Part shown: positions 16,518 to 25,616 of the stretch, piece after piece
Position numbering within the stretch: the stretch's first letter is position 1
Layout: the number at the start of each line of letters is the position of its first letter
Assembly: GCF_018130385.1 (NCBI RefSeq)
Contig: NZ_JAFCLU010000004.1
Coordinates: 62,001 to 126,000 of the forward strand
Length of the DNA stretch: 64,000 bases
Source of the DNA: Bradyrhizobium sp. AUGA SZCCT0283
GTDB lineage: Bacteria > Pseudomonadota > Alphaproteobacteria > Rhizobiales > Xanthobacteraceae
Direction of reading: 5' to 3'
Program-made: the position numbers and the translations under genes
The notes under the pieces: generated by a model
Database searches by the model: none
What the model was told of the DNA's origin: nothing
Seen by the model: the letters and a program-made list of their open reading frames with translations, nothing else

Positions 16518-17603
16518 ATGGTCACCATACAAGTCAACAAGCTGATCGATTTTGTCGCCGAGGTTTTTTCGCATTCGGAGTCCTCACCTGAGGAAGCCAG
16601 GCGCATCGCGACCTACCTCACGACGGCCAATCTCACAGGCCACGACAGCCACGGCGTGATCCGGGTGCCGGTCTACATCCGCTGGAAGAAGACGGGCAAC
16701 GTGGTTCCCAACCAGACCCCCGAGATTGTCGTCGATACGCCGTCACTCGCCGTGGTCGATGGCAAGTTCGGATACGGCCAGACCGTGACGCCGTTCGCGG
16801 TGCGGACCGGCATTGAGAAGTGCAAGAAGTCAGGCCTTGCCGCGATCGCGCTGCGCAACGCCGGGCATATCGGCCGCGTCGGCGACTGGGCCGAAATGGC
16901 CGCCGCCGAAGGGCTGGTGTCGGTGCACTTCGTCAACGGCGCGGGCTCGCTGCTGGTTGCTCCCTATGGCGGTGTCCAGAAGCGGCTCTCGACTGCGCCC
17001 TATTGCGTCGGCATTCCGCGCCAGGGGCAGGATCCGATCGTGCTCGATTTCGCCACCTCGATCGTCGCCGAAGGCAAGGTGCTGGTGGCAAGCCGCGGCG
17101 GCAAGAAGCTGCCGACCGGTGCGTTGGTCGATGCCGACGGTACGCTGAGCGAGGAGCCGTCCGTCCTCTATGGTCCCTACACCCCGGACGGGCCACGCGA
17201 CCACACCAAGGGCACCGGCGCGATCCGCGCGTTCGGCGAGCACAAGGGATCGGGCCTTGCCTTCATCTGCGAGCTGCTCGGCGGCGCGCTCACCGGCACC
17301 GGTGCGACGTCAGGCGGCCGGCAGTTCGCCAACGGCATGCTCGCCTTCTATGTCGACCCCAAGGTGATCGACACCGGCAATTACTTCGACGACGAAATCT
17401 CGCGCTATACCGACTTCATCCGGGAGACCAAGCCGATTGCCGGCGTCGAGTCCGTGCTGGTCCCGGGCGATCCCGAACGCAAGACGCGCGCCGAGCGCAC
17501 CAGGAACGGTGTACCGCTACCTGATGATACCTGGGCTGCGATCGTCAACACCGCCCGTGAGGTCGGCGTCAGCGAAGCCAGCATTCAACGCGCGACCAGC
17601 TAA
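16518..17603 (+). CDS. Ldh family oxidoreductase (malate/L-lactate dehydrogenase type 2)
   Basis: A 361-aa NAD(P)-dependent dehydrogenase of the Ldh_2 (YiaK/AllD/ComC) family: TGHDSHGVIRVPVYI with the catalytic His, ALRNAGHIGRVGDWAE for the nucleotide, and AFGEHKGSGLAFICELLGGALTG. It likely oxidises a 2-hydroxy acid or reduces a 2-oxo acid. It heads an operon with an HpaI-type aldolase and a UxaA-type dehydratase, which suggests a sugar-acid pathway. Two adjacent palindromes lie upstream. Confidence 0.85.
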   Translation: MVTIQVNKLIDFVAEVFSHSESSPEEARRIATYLTTANLTGHDSHGVIRVPVYIRWKKTGNVVPNQTPEIVVDTPSLAVVDGKFGYGQTVTPFAVRTGIEKCKKSGLAAIALRNAGHIGRVGDWAEMAAAEGLVSVHFVNGAGSLLVAPYGGVQKRLSTAPYCVGIPRQGQDPIVLDFATSIVAEGKVLVASRGGKKLPTGALVDADGTLSEEPSVLYGPYTPDGPRDHTKGTGAIRAFGEHKGSGLAFICELLGGALTGTGATSGGRQFANGMLAFYVDPKVIDTGNYFDDEISRYTDFIRETKPIAGVESVLVPGDPERKTRAERTRNGVPLPDDTWAAIVNTAREVGVSEASIQRATS

Positions 17604-17654
17604 TCAACTCCGTGAACTCCAACAATCGTAACGATCACAAAGGGAAGGCGATCA

Positions 17655-18434
17655 ATGGCAACCAACAACGTCAAGAAAGTATGGGCCTCGGGCAAGGCCG
17701 TGGTGAACGCGTGGCTCGCGATTCCGTCCGGCTTCTCCGCTGAAGTGATCGCGCAATGCGGCTTCGACAGCGTCACCGTCGACATGCAGCACGGCGTGCA
17801 GGATTACCTCTCGATGGTGCAATGCTTTCAGGCGATGAACGGCCACCCGGTGACGCCGATGGTCCGCGTGCCCTGGAACGAGCCCGGCATCATCGGCAAG
17901 GTGCTCGACGGCGGCGCCTATGGCGTGATCTGCCCGATGATCAACACCCCGCAGGAAGCCAGGAACCTCGTCCAGTACGCCAAATATCCGCCGAAGGGCA
18001 CGCGCTCCAACGGCCCGATCCGTTCCGGCATGTACGGCTCGGCCGGCTCCTACCAGCAGACGGCGAATGACGAGATCGTGCTTTTGCCGATGATGGAGAC
18101 CAAGACCGCGGTCGAGAACATGGAATCGATCCTCGACGTCGAGGGCATCGACGGCGTCTATATCGGCCCCTCCGACCTCGGCTTCTCCTATGGCCTGGTG
18201 CCGAAGCTCGACCGCGACGAGCCGGAAATCCTCAAGATCTACGAGAAGATCGTCAAGGAATGCGGCAAGCGCGGCCTCAATCCTGGCATCCACTGCTCCG
18301 GCGCCGACGGTGCGGTGCGCGCCATCAACATGGGCTTCAAGCTGGTGACGCTGTCGAACGAGAGCGGGTTGATGATGACCTATGCCAAGATGCAGGTGAA
18401 CCAGACCCGCAAGGACTCGGGCGGCAAGGCGTAA
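17655..18434 (+). CDS. HpcH/HpaI family class II aldolase
   Basis: A 259-aa pyruvate aldolase. Active-site residues align with HpaI: His46 (VDMQHG), Arg71 (MVRVPWNE), Glu148 (MMETKTA) and Asp174 (GPSDLGFSYG). The metal-dependent enzyme splits a 2-keto-4-hydroxy acid into pyruvate and an aldehyde. Two roles are possible: the last step of the neighbouring homoprotocatechuate pathway, which has no other aldolase here, or cleavage of a 2-keto-3-deoxy sugar acid made by the downstream dehydratase. Operon context favours the second. Ribosome site AGGGAAGG lies 7 bases upstream. Confidence 0.87.
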   Translation: MATNNVKKVWASGKAVVNAWLAIPSGFSAEVIAQCGFDSVTVDMQHGVQDYLSMVQCFQAMNGHPVTPMVRVPWNEPGIIGKVLDGGAYGVICPMINTPQEARNLVQYAKYPPKGTRSNGPIRSGMYGSAGSYQQTANDEIVLLPMMETKTAVENMESILDVEGIDGVYIGPSDLGFSYGLVPKLDRDEPEILKIYEKIVKECGKRGLNPGIHCSGADGAVRAINMGFKLVTLSNESGLMMTYAKMQVNQTRKDSGGKA

Positions 18435-18437
18435 GAC

Positions 18438-18516
18438 GCGAATAGCGAGTAGGGAATGGCGAATAGGGGATGGACAACGGTGTAGCACCATTCGCTACTC
18501 GCCATTCGCTATTCGC
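18438..18516. repeat. palindromic repeat built of GAATRGCGA units (type D)
   Basis: Left arm GCGAATAGCGAGTAGGGAAT and onward; right arm CTACTCGCCATTCGCTATTCGC is its inverse. Short units GCGAATNG/GCGAGTAG recur within each arm. A second copy is at 22137-22210. Confidence 0.75.
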
Positions 18517-18537
18517 CCACTTCAAAGGAGACACCCC

Positions 18538-20061
18538 ATGACCCCGGCACCCGTGATCCGCCTGCATCCCGACGACGGCGTGCTGATTGCGCGCGCGAGC
18601 CTGCCGCCCGGCATGGTCGTGGCCGATGGGGTCGCGACCGTCGAGCGGATTCCGGCAGGGCACAAGGTCGCCATCAAGCCGATCGCCATGGGCGAGCCGG
18701 TGCGCCGTTACGGCCAGATCATCGGCTTTGCCACCGCGCCGATTTCGCCGGGCCAGCATGTCCACACCCAGAACTGCGGCATGGGCGATTTCGCCAAGGA
18801 CTATGCTTACGGTGTCGACGTCAAGCCGGTGCCGAATTTCGATCTGCCCGCGACCTTCGAGGGCATCCGCCGCGCCGACGGCCGGGTGGCGACGCGCAAC
18901 TATATCGGCATCCTCACCTCGGTGAATTGCAGCGCCCATGTCGCCGGGATCGTCGCCGACATGTTCAAGAAGAATCCATTTACCGGCGACAACCCGCTGG
19001 CCGATTTCCCGAATGTCGACGGCGTCGTGGCGCTGACCCACAAGACCGGTTGCGGCATGACGCAGGACGAGCCGCTGGCGCTGCTGCGGCGGACGCTCGG
19101 CGGCTACGCGCGGCATGCGAACTTTTCCGCCGTCGTGGTGCTGGGCCTCGGCTGCGAGGTCAACCAGATCGGCGGCCTGATGCAGGAACAGAAACTCGCC
19201 GGCCGGCTGCGCGCGATGGACATCCAGGAAGTCGGCGGCACCCGCAAGACGGTCGAAGCCGGCATCGCCTTCGTGAAGGAGGCGCTGACGGATGCCAATA
19301 AAGTCAAGCGCGAACCGGTGCCAGCCAGCGAATTGACGGTGGCGCTGCAATGCGGCGGCTCCGACGGCTACTCCGGCGTGTCCGCGAACCCGGCGCTCGG
19401 CGCGGCGAGCGATCTCCTGGTTGCCCACGGCGGCACGGTCATTCTCTCGGAAACGCCCGAGACCTACGGCGCCGAACATCTGTTGACGCGCCGCGCGGTC
19501 AGCCGCGAAGTCGGCGAAAAGCTTGTCGGCCTGATGCGCTGGTGGGAAGAGTACACCAGGCGCGAAGGCGCCGAGATGAACGCCAATCCGAGCCCCGGCA
19601 ACAAGGCCGGCGGCCTCACCACGATTCTGGAAAAATCATTGGGCGCGATGGCCAAGGCCGGCAGCACCAATCTGGTAGACGTGCTCAACTACGCCGAACC
19701 CGTCACCAAGAAGGGTTTTGTCTTCATGGACACGCCCGGTTACGACCCGGTTGCGGCCACGGGGCAGGTGGCCGGTGGCGCCAACATGGTCTGCTTCACC
19801 ACGGGACGCGGCAGCGTGTTCGGCTGCAAGCCCGCGCCCTCGATCAAGCTCGCCACCAACACGCCGATGTACAAGCGCATGGAAGACGACATGGATGTCA
19901 ATTGCGGCACCATCCTCGACGGCGAGGAAACCGTGCAGCAATGCGGCCAGCGCATTTTCGACCTGATGCTGAAAACGGCATCGGGCCGGCCGACCAAGAG
20001 CGAGGGTTTTGATTTCGGCGGCGCCGAGTTCGCGCCATGGGTGTTAGGAGCGACGATGTAG
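18538..20061 (+). CDS. UxaA family dehydratase (altronate/galactarate dehydratase-like)
   Basis: A 507-aa protein with an N-terminal SAF domain (about residues 1-90, ending HVHTQNCGMGDF) joined to the UxaA/GarD catalytic region: HKTGCGMTQDEP, LGLGCEVNQIGGL, LQCGGSDGYSGVSANPALG and ETPETYGAEHLLTRRA. The family removes water from altronate, galactarate or related aldonates/aldarates using iron. With the upstream aldolase and dehydrogenase it fits dehydration of a sugar acid to a 2-keto-3-deoxy product. Full length for the family. AAAGGAG lies 8 bases before the ATG. Confidence 0.86.
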   Translation: MTPAPVIRLHPDDGVLIARASLPPGMVVADGVATVERIPAGHKVAIKPIAMGEPVRRYGQIIGFATAPISPGQHVHTQNCGMGDFAKDYAYGVDVKPVPNFDLPATFEGIRRADGRVATRNYIGILTSVNCSAHVAGIVADMFKKNPFTGDNPLADFPNVDGVVALTHKTGCGMTQDEPLALLRRTLGGYARHANFSAVVVLGLGCEVNQIGGLMQEQKLAGRLRAMDIQEVGGTRKTVEAGIAFVKEALTDANKVKREPVPASELTVALQCGGSDGYSGVSANPALGAASDLLVAHGGTVILSETPETYGAEHLLTRRAVSREVGEKLVGLMRWWEEYTRREGAEMNANPSPGNKAGGLTTILEKSLGAMAKAGSTNLVDVLNYAEPVTKKGFVFMDTPGYDPVAATGQVAGGANMVCFTTGRGSVFGCKPAPSIKLATNTPMYKRMEDDMDVNCGTILDGEETVQQCGQRIFDLMLKTASGRPTKSEGFDFGGAEFAPWVLGATM

Positions 20062-20099
20062 CCGCGAGGTTTTGCGACAACATTCTTTGTCGATTCGCA

Positions 20100-20113
20100 T
20101 TGATCTTGATCAA
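20100..20113. promoter_or_regulatory. FixK/FNR-type box
   Basis: TTGATCTTGATCAA is a perfect TTGAT-N4-ATCAA dyad, matching the FNR and FixK/FixK2 consensus (TTGA-N6-TCAA). Its centre is about 140 bp before the Aer-like PAS gene. It predicts oxygen-responsive control of the split energy-taxis receptor. Confidence 0.75.
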
Positions 20114-20245
20114 GTGTTGCGGTGCTTCCGCAGAACTACTGACCGCCCCTTGCTTACGGCCGGTTAAGATTGATGCCGTAGGAACAAAGGATGCGGGCTC
20201 GTCTCCTTTCAGGGCGCAGGCCGCTCGCAACGGAGCGAGCCAGAA

Positions 20246-20767
20246 ATGTCGTACACCATACGGCCCACCGGCGTGGAAAATCTCCTCGGCGAGGAGGAGT
20301 TGATCGTGTCGAAGACCGATCTCAAGGGCCGCATTACCTACGCCAACGACGTCTTCGTCCGCATGGCGAAGTATTCCTACAACGAGCTGATGGGCGCGCC
20401 GCACAGCCTGATCCGCCATCCCGACATGCCGCGCTGCGTCTTCAAGCTGCTTTGGGACACGCTCGAGTCCAAGCGGGAGATCTTCGCCTATGTGGTCAAC
20501 ATGGCGAAGGACGGCAGTCACTATTGGGTGTTCGCCCACGTCACGCCGACCTTCGACGAACAAGGCCATATCGTTGGCTATCACTCCAATCGCCGCAAAC
20601 CCGATCGCGCGCCGATCGAGCGCATCAAGCCGATCTACAAGGCGCTGTGCGAGGAAGAGGCGCGGCACGTCAACGCCAAGGAAGGCATGTGTGCCAGTTT
20701 TGATGTGATGGTCGGTCTGCTCAAGCAACAGGGGATTGCCTACGATGAATTTGTGCTCTCTCTTTAA
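20246..20767 (+). CDS. Aer-like PAS domain protein
   Basis: A 173-aa cytoplasmic protein with one PAS domain (residues about 15-120): [43 protein letters not shown], then [22 protein letters not shown]. This block is close to the FAD-binding PAS of the aerotaxis receptor Aer. There is no membrane or signalling domain; those are encoded by the next gene, which starts inside this one in another frame. Together they look like an Aer receptor split into two polypeptides that sense redox/oxygen status. A FixK/FNR box is upstream. Confidence 0.83.
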   Translation: MSYTIRPTGVENLLGEEELIVSKTDLKGRITYANDVFVRMAKYSYNELMGAPHSLIRHPDMPRCVFKLLWDTLESKREIFAYVVNMAKDGSHYWVFAHVTPTFDEQGHIVGYHSNRRKPDRAPIERIKPIYKALCEEEARHVNAKEGMCASFDVMVGLLKQQGIAYDEFVLSL

Positions 20768-22049
20768 GGCGCAAGCGGCGGCTGGCTTGGCGTGCCTTCT
20801 CGCCGCCGTTGTGCTGGCGCTGTCCCTGACCGGCGATCGACTGCCCGCTACGCCGGCCATGCTGGGCGCGATCGTGCTGCTGCTCGGCTACACCATCTGG
20901 GCCCTGCGCCGCGTATTGGGCGTGGTGGATGAGGCGGCCGAGGTGTGTCGCAAGGCGGCCAGCGGCAATCTTGAAGCGCGCATTCTAGGGGATCGCCAGC
21001 CGGGCCGGCTCGGGACGATCCAGAAGTCGGTCAATGACATGCTTGATATCACCGATGCCTTTGTTCGCGAGGCCTCGGCGTCGATGGAGTATGCGAGCCA
21101 CGGCAAGCATTTCCGCAAGATCGTTGTGCGGGGATTGCCGGGCTCGTTCCGCCGCTCGGCGACGACGATCAATTCGGGGACTGACAGCTTGGGCCGGAGG
21201 GTGGTCGAGATCGCTGATCTGTCGAAAAAGTTCGGCACGCATCTTGACGAGATCGCCGGCGGCCTCGGCGCCGCCGCGACCGAGTTGGAGGCCGACGCTG
21301 GCCAGGTGGCGGCAGCAGCGGAGAAGACCAGCCGCGAGACCGCGGGCGTGATCTCTGCGTCAAGCCACGCCTCGACCAATGTTGCGACGGTCGCCAGCGC
21401 CGCAGAGCAGCTTGCGTCCTCGATCGCCGAGATCAGCCGCCAGGTGGCCTCGTCTTCCGAGAGTACCGGCCGCGCCGTCAGCGAAGCCAACCGGGCCGGC
21501 AGCGAGATTCGCAGCCTTGCCGGTGCGGCCGAGCGGATTGGCGATGTCGTCAGGTTGATCAGCGAGATCGCCGGACAGACCAATCTGCTCGCGCTCAACG
21601 CCACCATCGAGGCGGCACGGGCCGGGGAGGCTGGCCGCGGCTTCGCCGTGGTGGCATCCGAGGTCAAGAGCCTCGCAAACCAGACCGCGAAGGCGACTGA
21701 GGAAATCAGCACCAAGGTCGCCGAGATGCAGCACTCGACGGCGGCCTCGGTCTCCGCCGTGGAGGCAATTGCGCAAACCATCGCAGAGATTAATGGAATC
21801 ACTGCAACGATTTCGGCTGCGATCGAGCAGCAGGGGACGGCAACCCGCGAAATAGCTCACAATGTGCAGCAGGCCTCCGCCGGCACTTCCCAGGTCTCGA
21901 CCAACGTTTCCGGCATCAGCGAGGCCGCGGCTGACACCGGGCGCGTGGCGTCGCGGGTGAACAGTGCCTCCGAGCGTGTTCATGGTGAGGTCGAGACGCT
22001 ACGGCGCGAGGTCACCCAGTTCCTGCAGCGATTGACCCCAGCCGCATAG
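20745..22049 (+). CDS. methyl-accepting chemotaxis protein (signalling half of split Aer-like receptor)
   Basis: A 434-aa receptor with two N-terminal hydrophobic segments (about 8-30 and 35-53) and almost no periplasmic loop, a HAMP-like region, and the MCP cytoplasmic hairpin with the conserved tip [42 protein letters not shown]. Lacking its own sensor domain, it probably receives its signal from the PAS protein. The ATG at 20745 overlaps the PAS gene by 23 bp; a TTG three codons upstream is the alternative. Signals go to CheW/CheA. Confidence 0.85.
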   Translation: MNLCSLFKAQAAAGLACLLAAVVLALSLTGDRLPATPAMLGAIVLLLGYTIWALRRVLGVVDEAAEVCRKAASGNLEARILGDRQPGRLGTIQKSVNDMLDITDAFVREASASMEYASHGKHFRKIVVRGLPGSFRRSATTINSGTDSLGRRVVEIADLSKKFGTHLDEIAGGLGAAATELEADAGQVAAAAEKTSRETAGVISASSHASTNVATVASAAEQLASSIAEISRQVASSSESTGRAVSEANRAGSEIRSLAGAAERIGDVVRLISEIAGQTNLLALNATIEAARAGEAGRGFAVVASEVKSLANQTAKATEEISTKVAEMQHSTAASVSAVEAIAQTIAEINGITATISAAIEQQGTATREIAHNVQQASAGTSQVSTNVSGISEAAADTGRVASRVNSASERVHGEVETLRREVTQFLQRLTPAA

Positions 22050-22136
22050 GCCGAACGCGCACCCGCGCCGAAGGCGAAAGCAAGGATCGGCGGCGCTGGG
22101 CGCGCCTTGGGTGCTTGGGGCTACGATGGGAGAGAA

Positions 22137-22210
22137 GGCGAATGGCGAGTAGCGAATGGCGAGTAGGGCAGTTCGCCTTTCCATTCGCCATTCGCTACTC
22201 GCCATTCGCC
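22137..22210. repeat. palindromic repeat (type D, second copy)
   Basis: Left arm GGCGAATGGCGAGTAGCGAA and right arm ATTCGCTACTCGCCATTCGCC form the same architecture as 18438-18516. Confidence 0.75.
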
Positions 22211-22300
22211 CTTACTTCAGGCACCCCGTGCCCGTTGTTAGTGCTTGATCCCACCCGGAACCAGTGTTCTGCTTAAAAAAGCCGCTGGAGTCTCCGGTCC

Positions 22301-25300
22301 GTGTCGATCTTCATCGCACTACACCACGTCACGCATTACAAATACGACCGACCGATCGATCTCGGCCCGCAAACCGTTCGCCTGCGCCCGGCGCCGCATA
22401 CGCGGACGCCGATCCTGAGCTATTCGCTCAAGGTCACGCCCTCCAATCACTTCGTGAACTGGCAGCAGGATCCGCAGGGCAACTGGCTGGCGCGGTTCGT
22501 GTTTCCGGAGAAGGCGACCGAACTCAAGATCGAAGTCGACTTCTCGGCGCAGATGACGGTCGTCAATCCCTTCGACTTCTTTGTCGAGGGATACGCCAGC
22601 AGTTTTCCGTTCCAGTACACCAGCGATCTCAAGACCGAACTCGCGCCTTATCTTGCCACCAGCGAGCAGGGGCCGCTGTTCGCAGCTTACTTGAAGGAGA
22701 TTCCGCGCGAGGCCGACAGCACCGTCAATTTCCTGGTCGAGCTCAACGCGCAACTGCAGAAAAAGATCAGCTACGTCATCCGGATGGAGCCGGGCATTCA
22801 GACGCCGGAAGAGACGCTGGCCTCCGGCTCCGGCTCGTGCCGCGACTCGGCATGGCTGCTGATCCAGATCTTCCGGCACCTCGGCCTCGCCGCGCGCTTC
22901 GTCTCCGGTTACCTCATTCAATTGCGCCCCGACATCGATCCGGTCGAAGGCCCGCGCGAGGTCGAGAGTGATTTCACCGACCTGCACGCCTGGGCGGAAG
23001 TCTATCTGCCGGGCGCAGGCTGGATCGGCTTCGACGTCACCTCGGGCATGCTGACCGGCGAGGGGCACATCCCCGTCGCCGCCACGCCGCATTACCGCTC
23101 GGCGGCGCCGATCTCGGGCAGCGCCGGCTTCGCCAATGTCGATTTCGGCTTCGAGATGAGCGTCAAGCGCATTCGTGAGGCGCCGCGGATCACGCGGCCG
23201 TTTTCGGATGAATCCTGGTCGCGGCTCGATGCGCTCGGCGAGCAGGTCGACGCCGATCTCAAAGCTGGTGACGTTCGGCTGACCATGGGTGGCGAGCCGA
23301 CCTTCGTTTCCGTCGACGATCTGGAATCGCCGGAATGGAATATCGCCGCCATCGGCCCGACCAAGCAGGCGCTGGCGGATGAGCTGATCCGCAAGCTGCA
23401 CGACCGCTTTGCGCCGGGCGGGCTTTTGCATTACGGGCAGGGCAAATGGTATCCGGGCGAGAGCCTGCCGCGCTGGGCGTTCGGCCTCTATTGGCGCAAG
23501 GACGGCGTGCCGATCTGGAAGAATGCCGAGCTGATCGCCAAGATCGACAATCCGCGCAAGGCGATAATCGAAGACGCCAAAGCCTTTATGGAAGGCACCG
23601 CGAAGCGGCTTGGTCTCGCCGCCGAATACGTGATGCCGGCTTATGAAGACCCCGTGCATTGGCTGCAGAAGGAAGCCGCGCTTCCGGTCAATGTCGATCC
23701 CAGCGACTCCAAACTCGCCGACGCGGAAGAGCGCTCGCGCATGGCGCGGGTATTCGATGAGGGCTTGAACAAACCTAAAGGCTTCGTGCTGCCGATCCAG
23801 CACGCGGACGCCGATGCCCAAGGATCGATGAAGGGCTGGATGAGCGAGCGCTGGCAGCTCAGGCGTGGCCATCTGTTTCTGATCCCAGGCGATTCCCCGC
23901 TCGGGCTGCGGCTGCCGATGGCGTCGCTGCCGCATGTCCCGCCGGAAGAATACCCTTACATTGTCGAGCAGGATCCGATGGAGCCGCGGCTCGAACTGGC
24001 GGCCGAAGACAAGGACGCTGTCGCGGACGGCGTACCGGCGAAGCCGGCGCAGAAGCCCAAACCAAAACCGAAGCCGGTTCGTACGGCGGCATCGGTTGAG
24101 GTTCGTGACGGCGTGTTGTGCGTCTTCATGCCGCCGGTCGAGAAGGTGGAAGATTATCTCGAGCTGATCGCGGCAGTGGAAGCGACCGCCGAGGAGCTGC
24201 AGATACAGGTTCATGTCGAAGGCTACGGGCCGCCCTACGATCCCCGCGTCGAGGTCATCAAGGTGACGCCCGATCCCGGCGTCATCGAGATCAACGTGCA
24301 GCCGGCGCAGAGCTGGCGCGAGGCGGTGGATATCACCTTCGGCCTGTATGAAGACGCCGCAAAAGTTCGGCTCGGCGCCAACCGCTTTCTGGTCGATGGC
24401 CGCCATACCGGCACCGGCGGCGGCAATCATGTCGTGGTCGGCGGCTCGACGCCGCAGGATTCGCCGTTCCTGCGCCGCCCTGATCTGCTCAAAAGTCTCG
24501 TGCTGTACTGGCAGCGCCATCCGTCGTTGTCGTATTTGTTCTCCGGCATGTTCATCGGCCCGACCAGCCAGGCGCCGCGCATCGACGAGGCCCGGCATGA
24601 CGGGCTCTATGAACTGGAAGTCGCGCTCGCCCACGTGCCGCCACCTGATGTCGAGGCCCCGTTATGGCTGGTCGACCGCCTGTTCCGGCATATCCTCGTC
24701 GATATCACCGGCAATACCCACCGGGCCGAAATCTGCATCGACAAGCTCTATTCGCCCGATGGCCCGACCGGCCGCCTCGGGCTGGTCGAATTCCGCGCGC
24801 TCGAAATGCCGCCCGATCCAAGGATGTCGCTGGCGCAGCAACTCCTGATCCGCGCGCTGATCGCAAAGCTCTGGCGCGAACCGCAGCAGGGCAAGTTCGT
24901 GCGCTGGGGCACGGCGCTGCACGATCGCTTCATGCTGCCGCATTTCCTCTGGGAGGATTTTCTCGGCGTGCTCGATGAACTCCGGCAGTCCGGCTACGAA
25001 TTCTCGCCGGAATGGTATTCGGCCCAGCTCGAGTTTCGTTTTCCGGTGTTCGGCCGCGTCCATCATGGCGGCGTTGCGCTGGAATTGCGTCAGGCGCTCG
25101 AGCCTTGGCACGTGCTTGGCGAAGAGGGTTCGGCGGGCGGCACCGTGCGCTATGTCGACTCTTCGGTGGAGCGCTTGCAGGTCAAGGCGACCGGTTTTGT
25201 CGAAGGCCGCCATGTCGTGACCTGCAATGGCAGGCGGATGCCGATGACGGCGACAGGCCGCTCCGGCGAGGCGGTCGCGGCCGTCCGTTTCAAGGCCTGG

Positions 25301-25588
25301 CAGCCGGCCTCAGGGCTGCATCCGACCATTCCGGTTCACGCACCGCTGACATTTGACTTAATTGATACCTGGAACGGCCGGTCGCTCGGTGGCTGCGTCT
25401 ACCATGTCGCCCATCCCGGCGGGCGCAGCTACGATACCAAGCCGGTCAATTCTTATGAGGCGGAAGCCCGGCGGCTGGCCCGGTTTCAGGACCACGGCCA
25501 CACCCCGGGCAGGATCGACCCGCCGCCCGAGGAACGCACAATTGAATTCCCTTTGACGCTCGACTTGAGGACGCCGCTCCTGATCTAA
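22301..25588 (+). CDS. transglutaminase-like/DUF2126 protein
   Basis: A 1095-aa protein with GTG start. The N-terminal transglutaminase N-region (about 1-90) leads into a Cys-His-Asp transglutaminase core: [28 protein letters not shown] and GFDVTSG. From about residue 300 the DUF2126 region follows, including [15 protein letters not shown] and [23 protein letters not shown], with a Lys/Pro-rich linker near 575-595 ([10 protein letters not shown]). It is the first gene of a set with an ATP-grasp/alpha-E fusion and a second transglutaminase. Comparative genomics of others (Iyer et al., amidoligase survey) placed this set among peptide-forming or peptide-modifying systems; the product is unknown. 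Confidence 0.87.
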   Translation: MSIFIALHHVTHYKYDRPIDLGPQTVRLRPAPHTRTPILSYSLKVTPSNHFVNWQQDPQGNWLARFVFPEKATELKIEVDFSAQMTVVNPFDFFVEGYASSFPFQYTSDLKTELAPYLATSEQGPLFAAYLKEIPREADSTVNFLVELNAQLQKKISYVIRMEPGIQTPEETLASGSGSCRDSAWLLIQIFRHLGLAARFVSGYLIQLRPDIDPVEGPREVESDFTDLHAWAEVYLPGAGWIGFDVTSGMLTGEGHIPVAATPHYRSAAPISGSAGFANVDFGFEMSVKRIREAPRITRPFSDESWSRLDALGEQVDADLKAGDVRLTMGGEPTFVSVDDLESPEWNIAAIGPTKQALADELIRKLHDRFAPGGLLHYGQGKWYPGESLPRWAFGLYWRKDGVPIWKNAELIAKIDNPRKAIIEDAKAFMEGTAKRLGLAAEYVMPAYEDPVHWLQKEAALPVNVDPSDSKLADAEERSRMARVFDEGLNKPKGFVLPIQHADADAQGSMKGWMSERWQLRRGHLFLIPGDSPLGLRLPMASLPHVPPEEYPYIVEQDPMEPRLELAAEDKDAVADGVPAKPAQKPKPKPKPVRTAASVEVRDGVLCVFMPPVEKVEDYLELIAAVEATAEELQIQVHVEGYGPPYDPRVEVIKVTPDPGVIEINVQPAQSWREAVDITFGLYEDAAKVRLGANRFLVDGRHTGTGGGNHVVVGGSTPQDSPFLRRPDLLKSLVLYWQRHPSLSYLFSGMFIGPTSQAPRIDEARHDGLYELEVALAHVPPPDVEAPLWLVDRLFRHILVDITGNTHRAEICIDKLYSPDGPTGRLGLVEFRALEMPPDPRMSLAQQLLIRALIAKLWREPQQGKFVRWGTALHDRFMLPHFLWEDFLGVLDELRQSGYEFSPEWYSAQLEFRFPVFGRVHHGGVALELRQALEPWHVLGEEGSAGGTVRYVDSSVERLQVKATGFVEGRHVVTCNGRRMPMTATGRSGEAVAAVRFKAWQPASGLHPTIPVHAPLTFDLIDTWNGRSLGGCVYHVAHPGGRSYDTKPVNSYEAEARRLARFQDHGHTPGRIDPPPEERTIEFPLTLDLRTPLLI

Positions 25589-25616
25589 TCGGGAGCGACG
25601 CTCTCGGGGAATCGGA

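Noticed and set aside
22319..24634. 771-codon open frame on the minus strand
   Set aside because: It lies fully opposite the DUF2126 gene; long antisense frames arise from high GC and codon bias. The encoded peptide is rich in Arg, His and Asp with no family resemblance.
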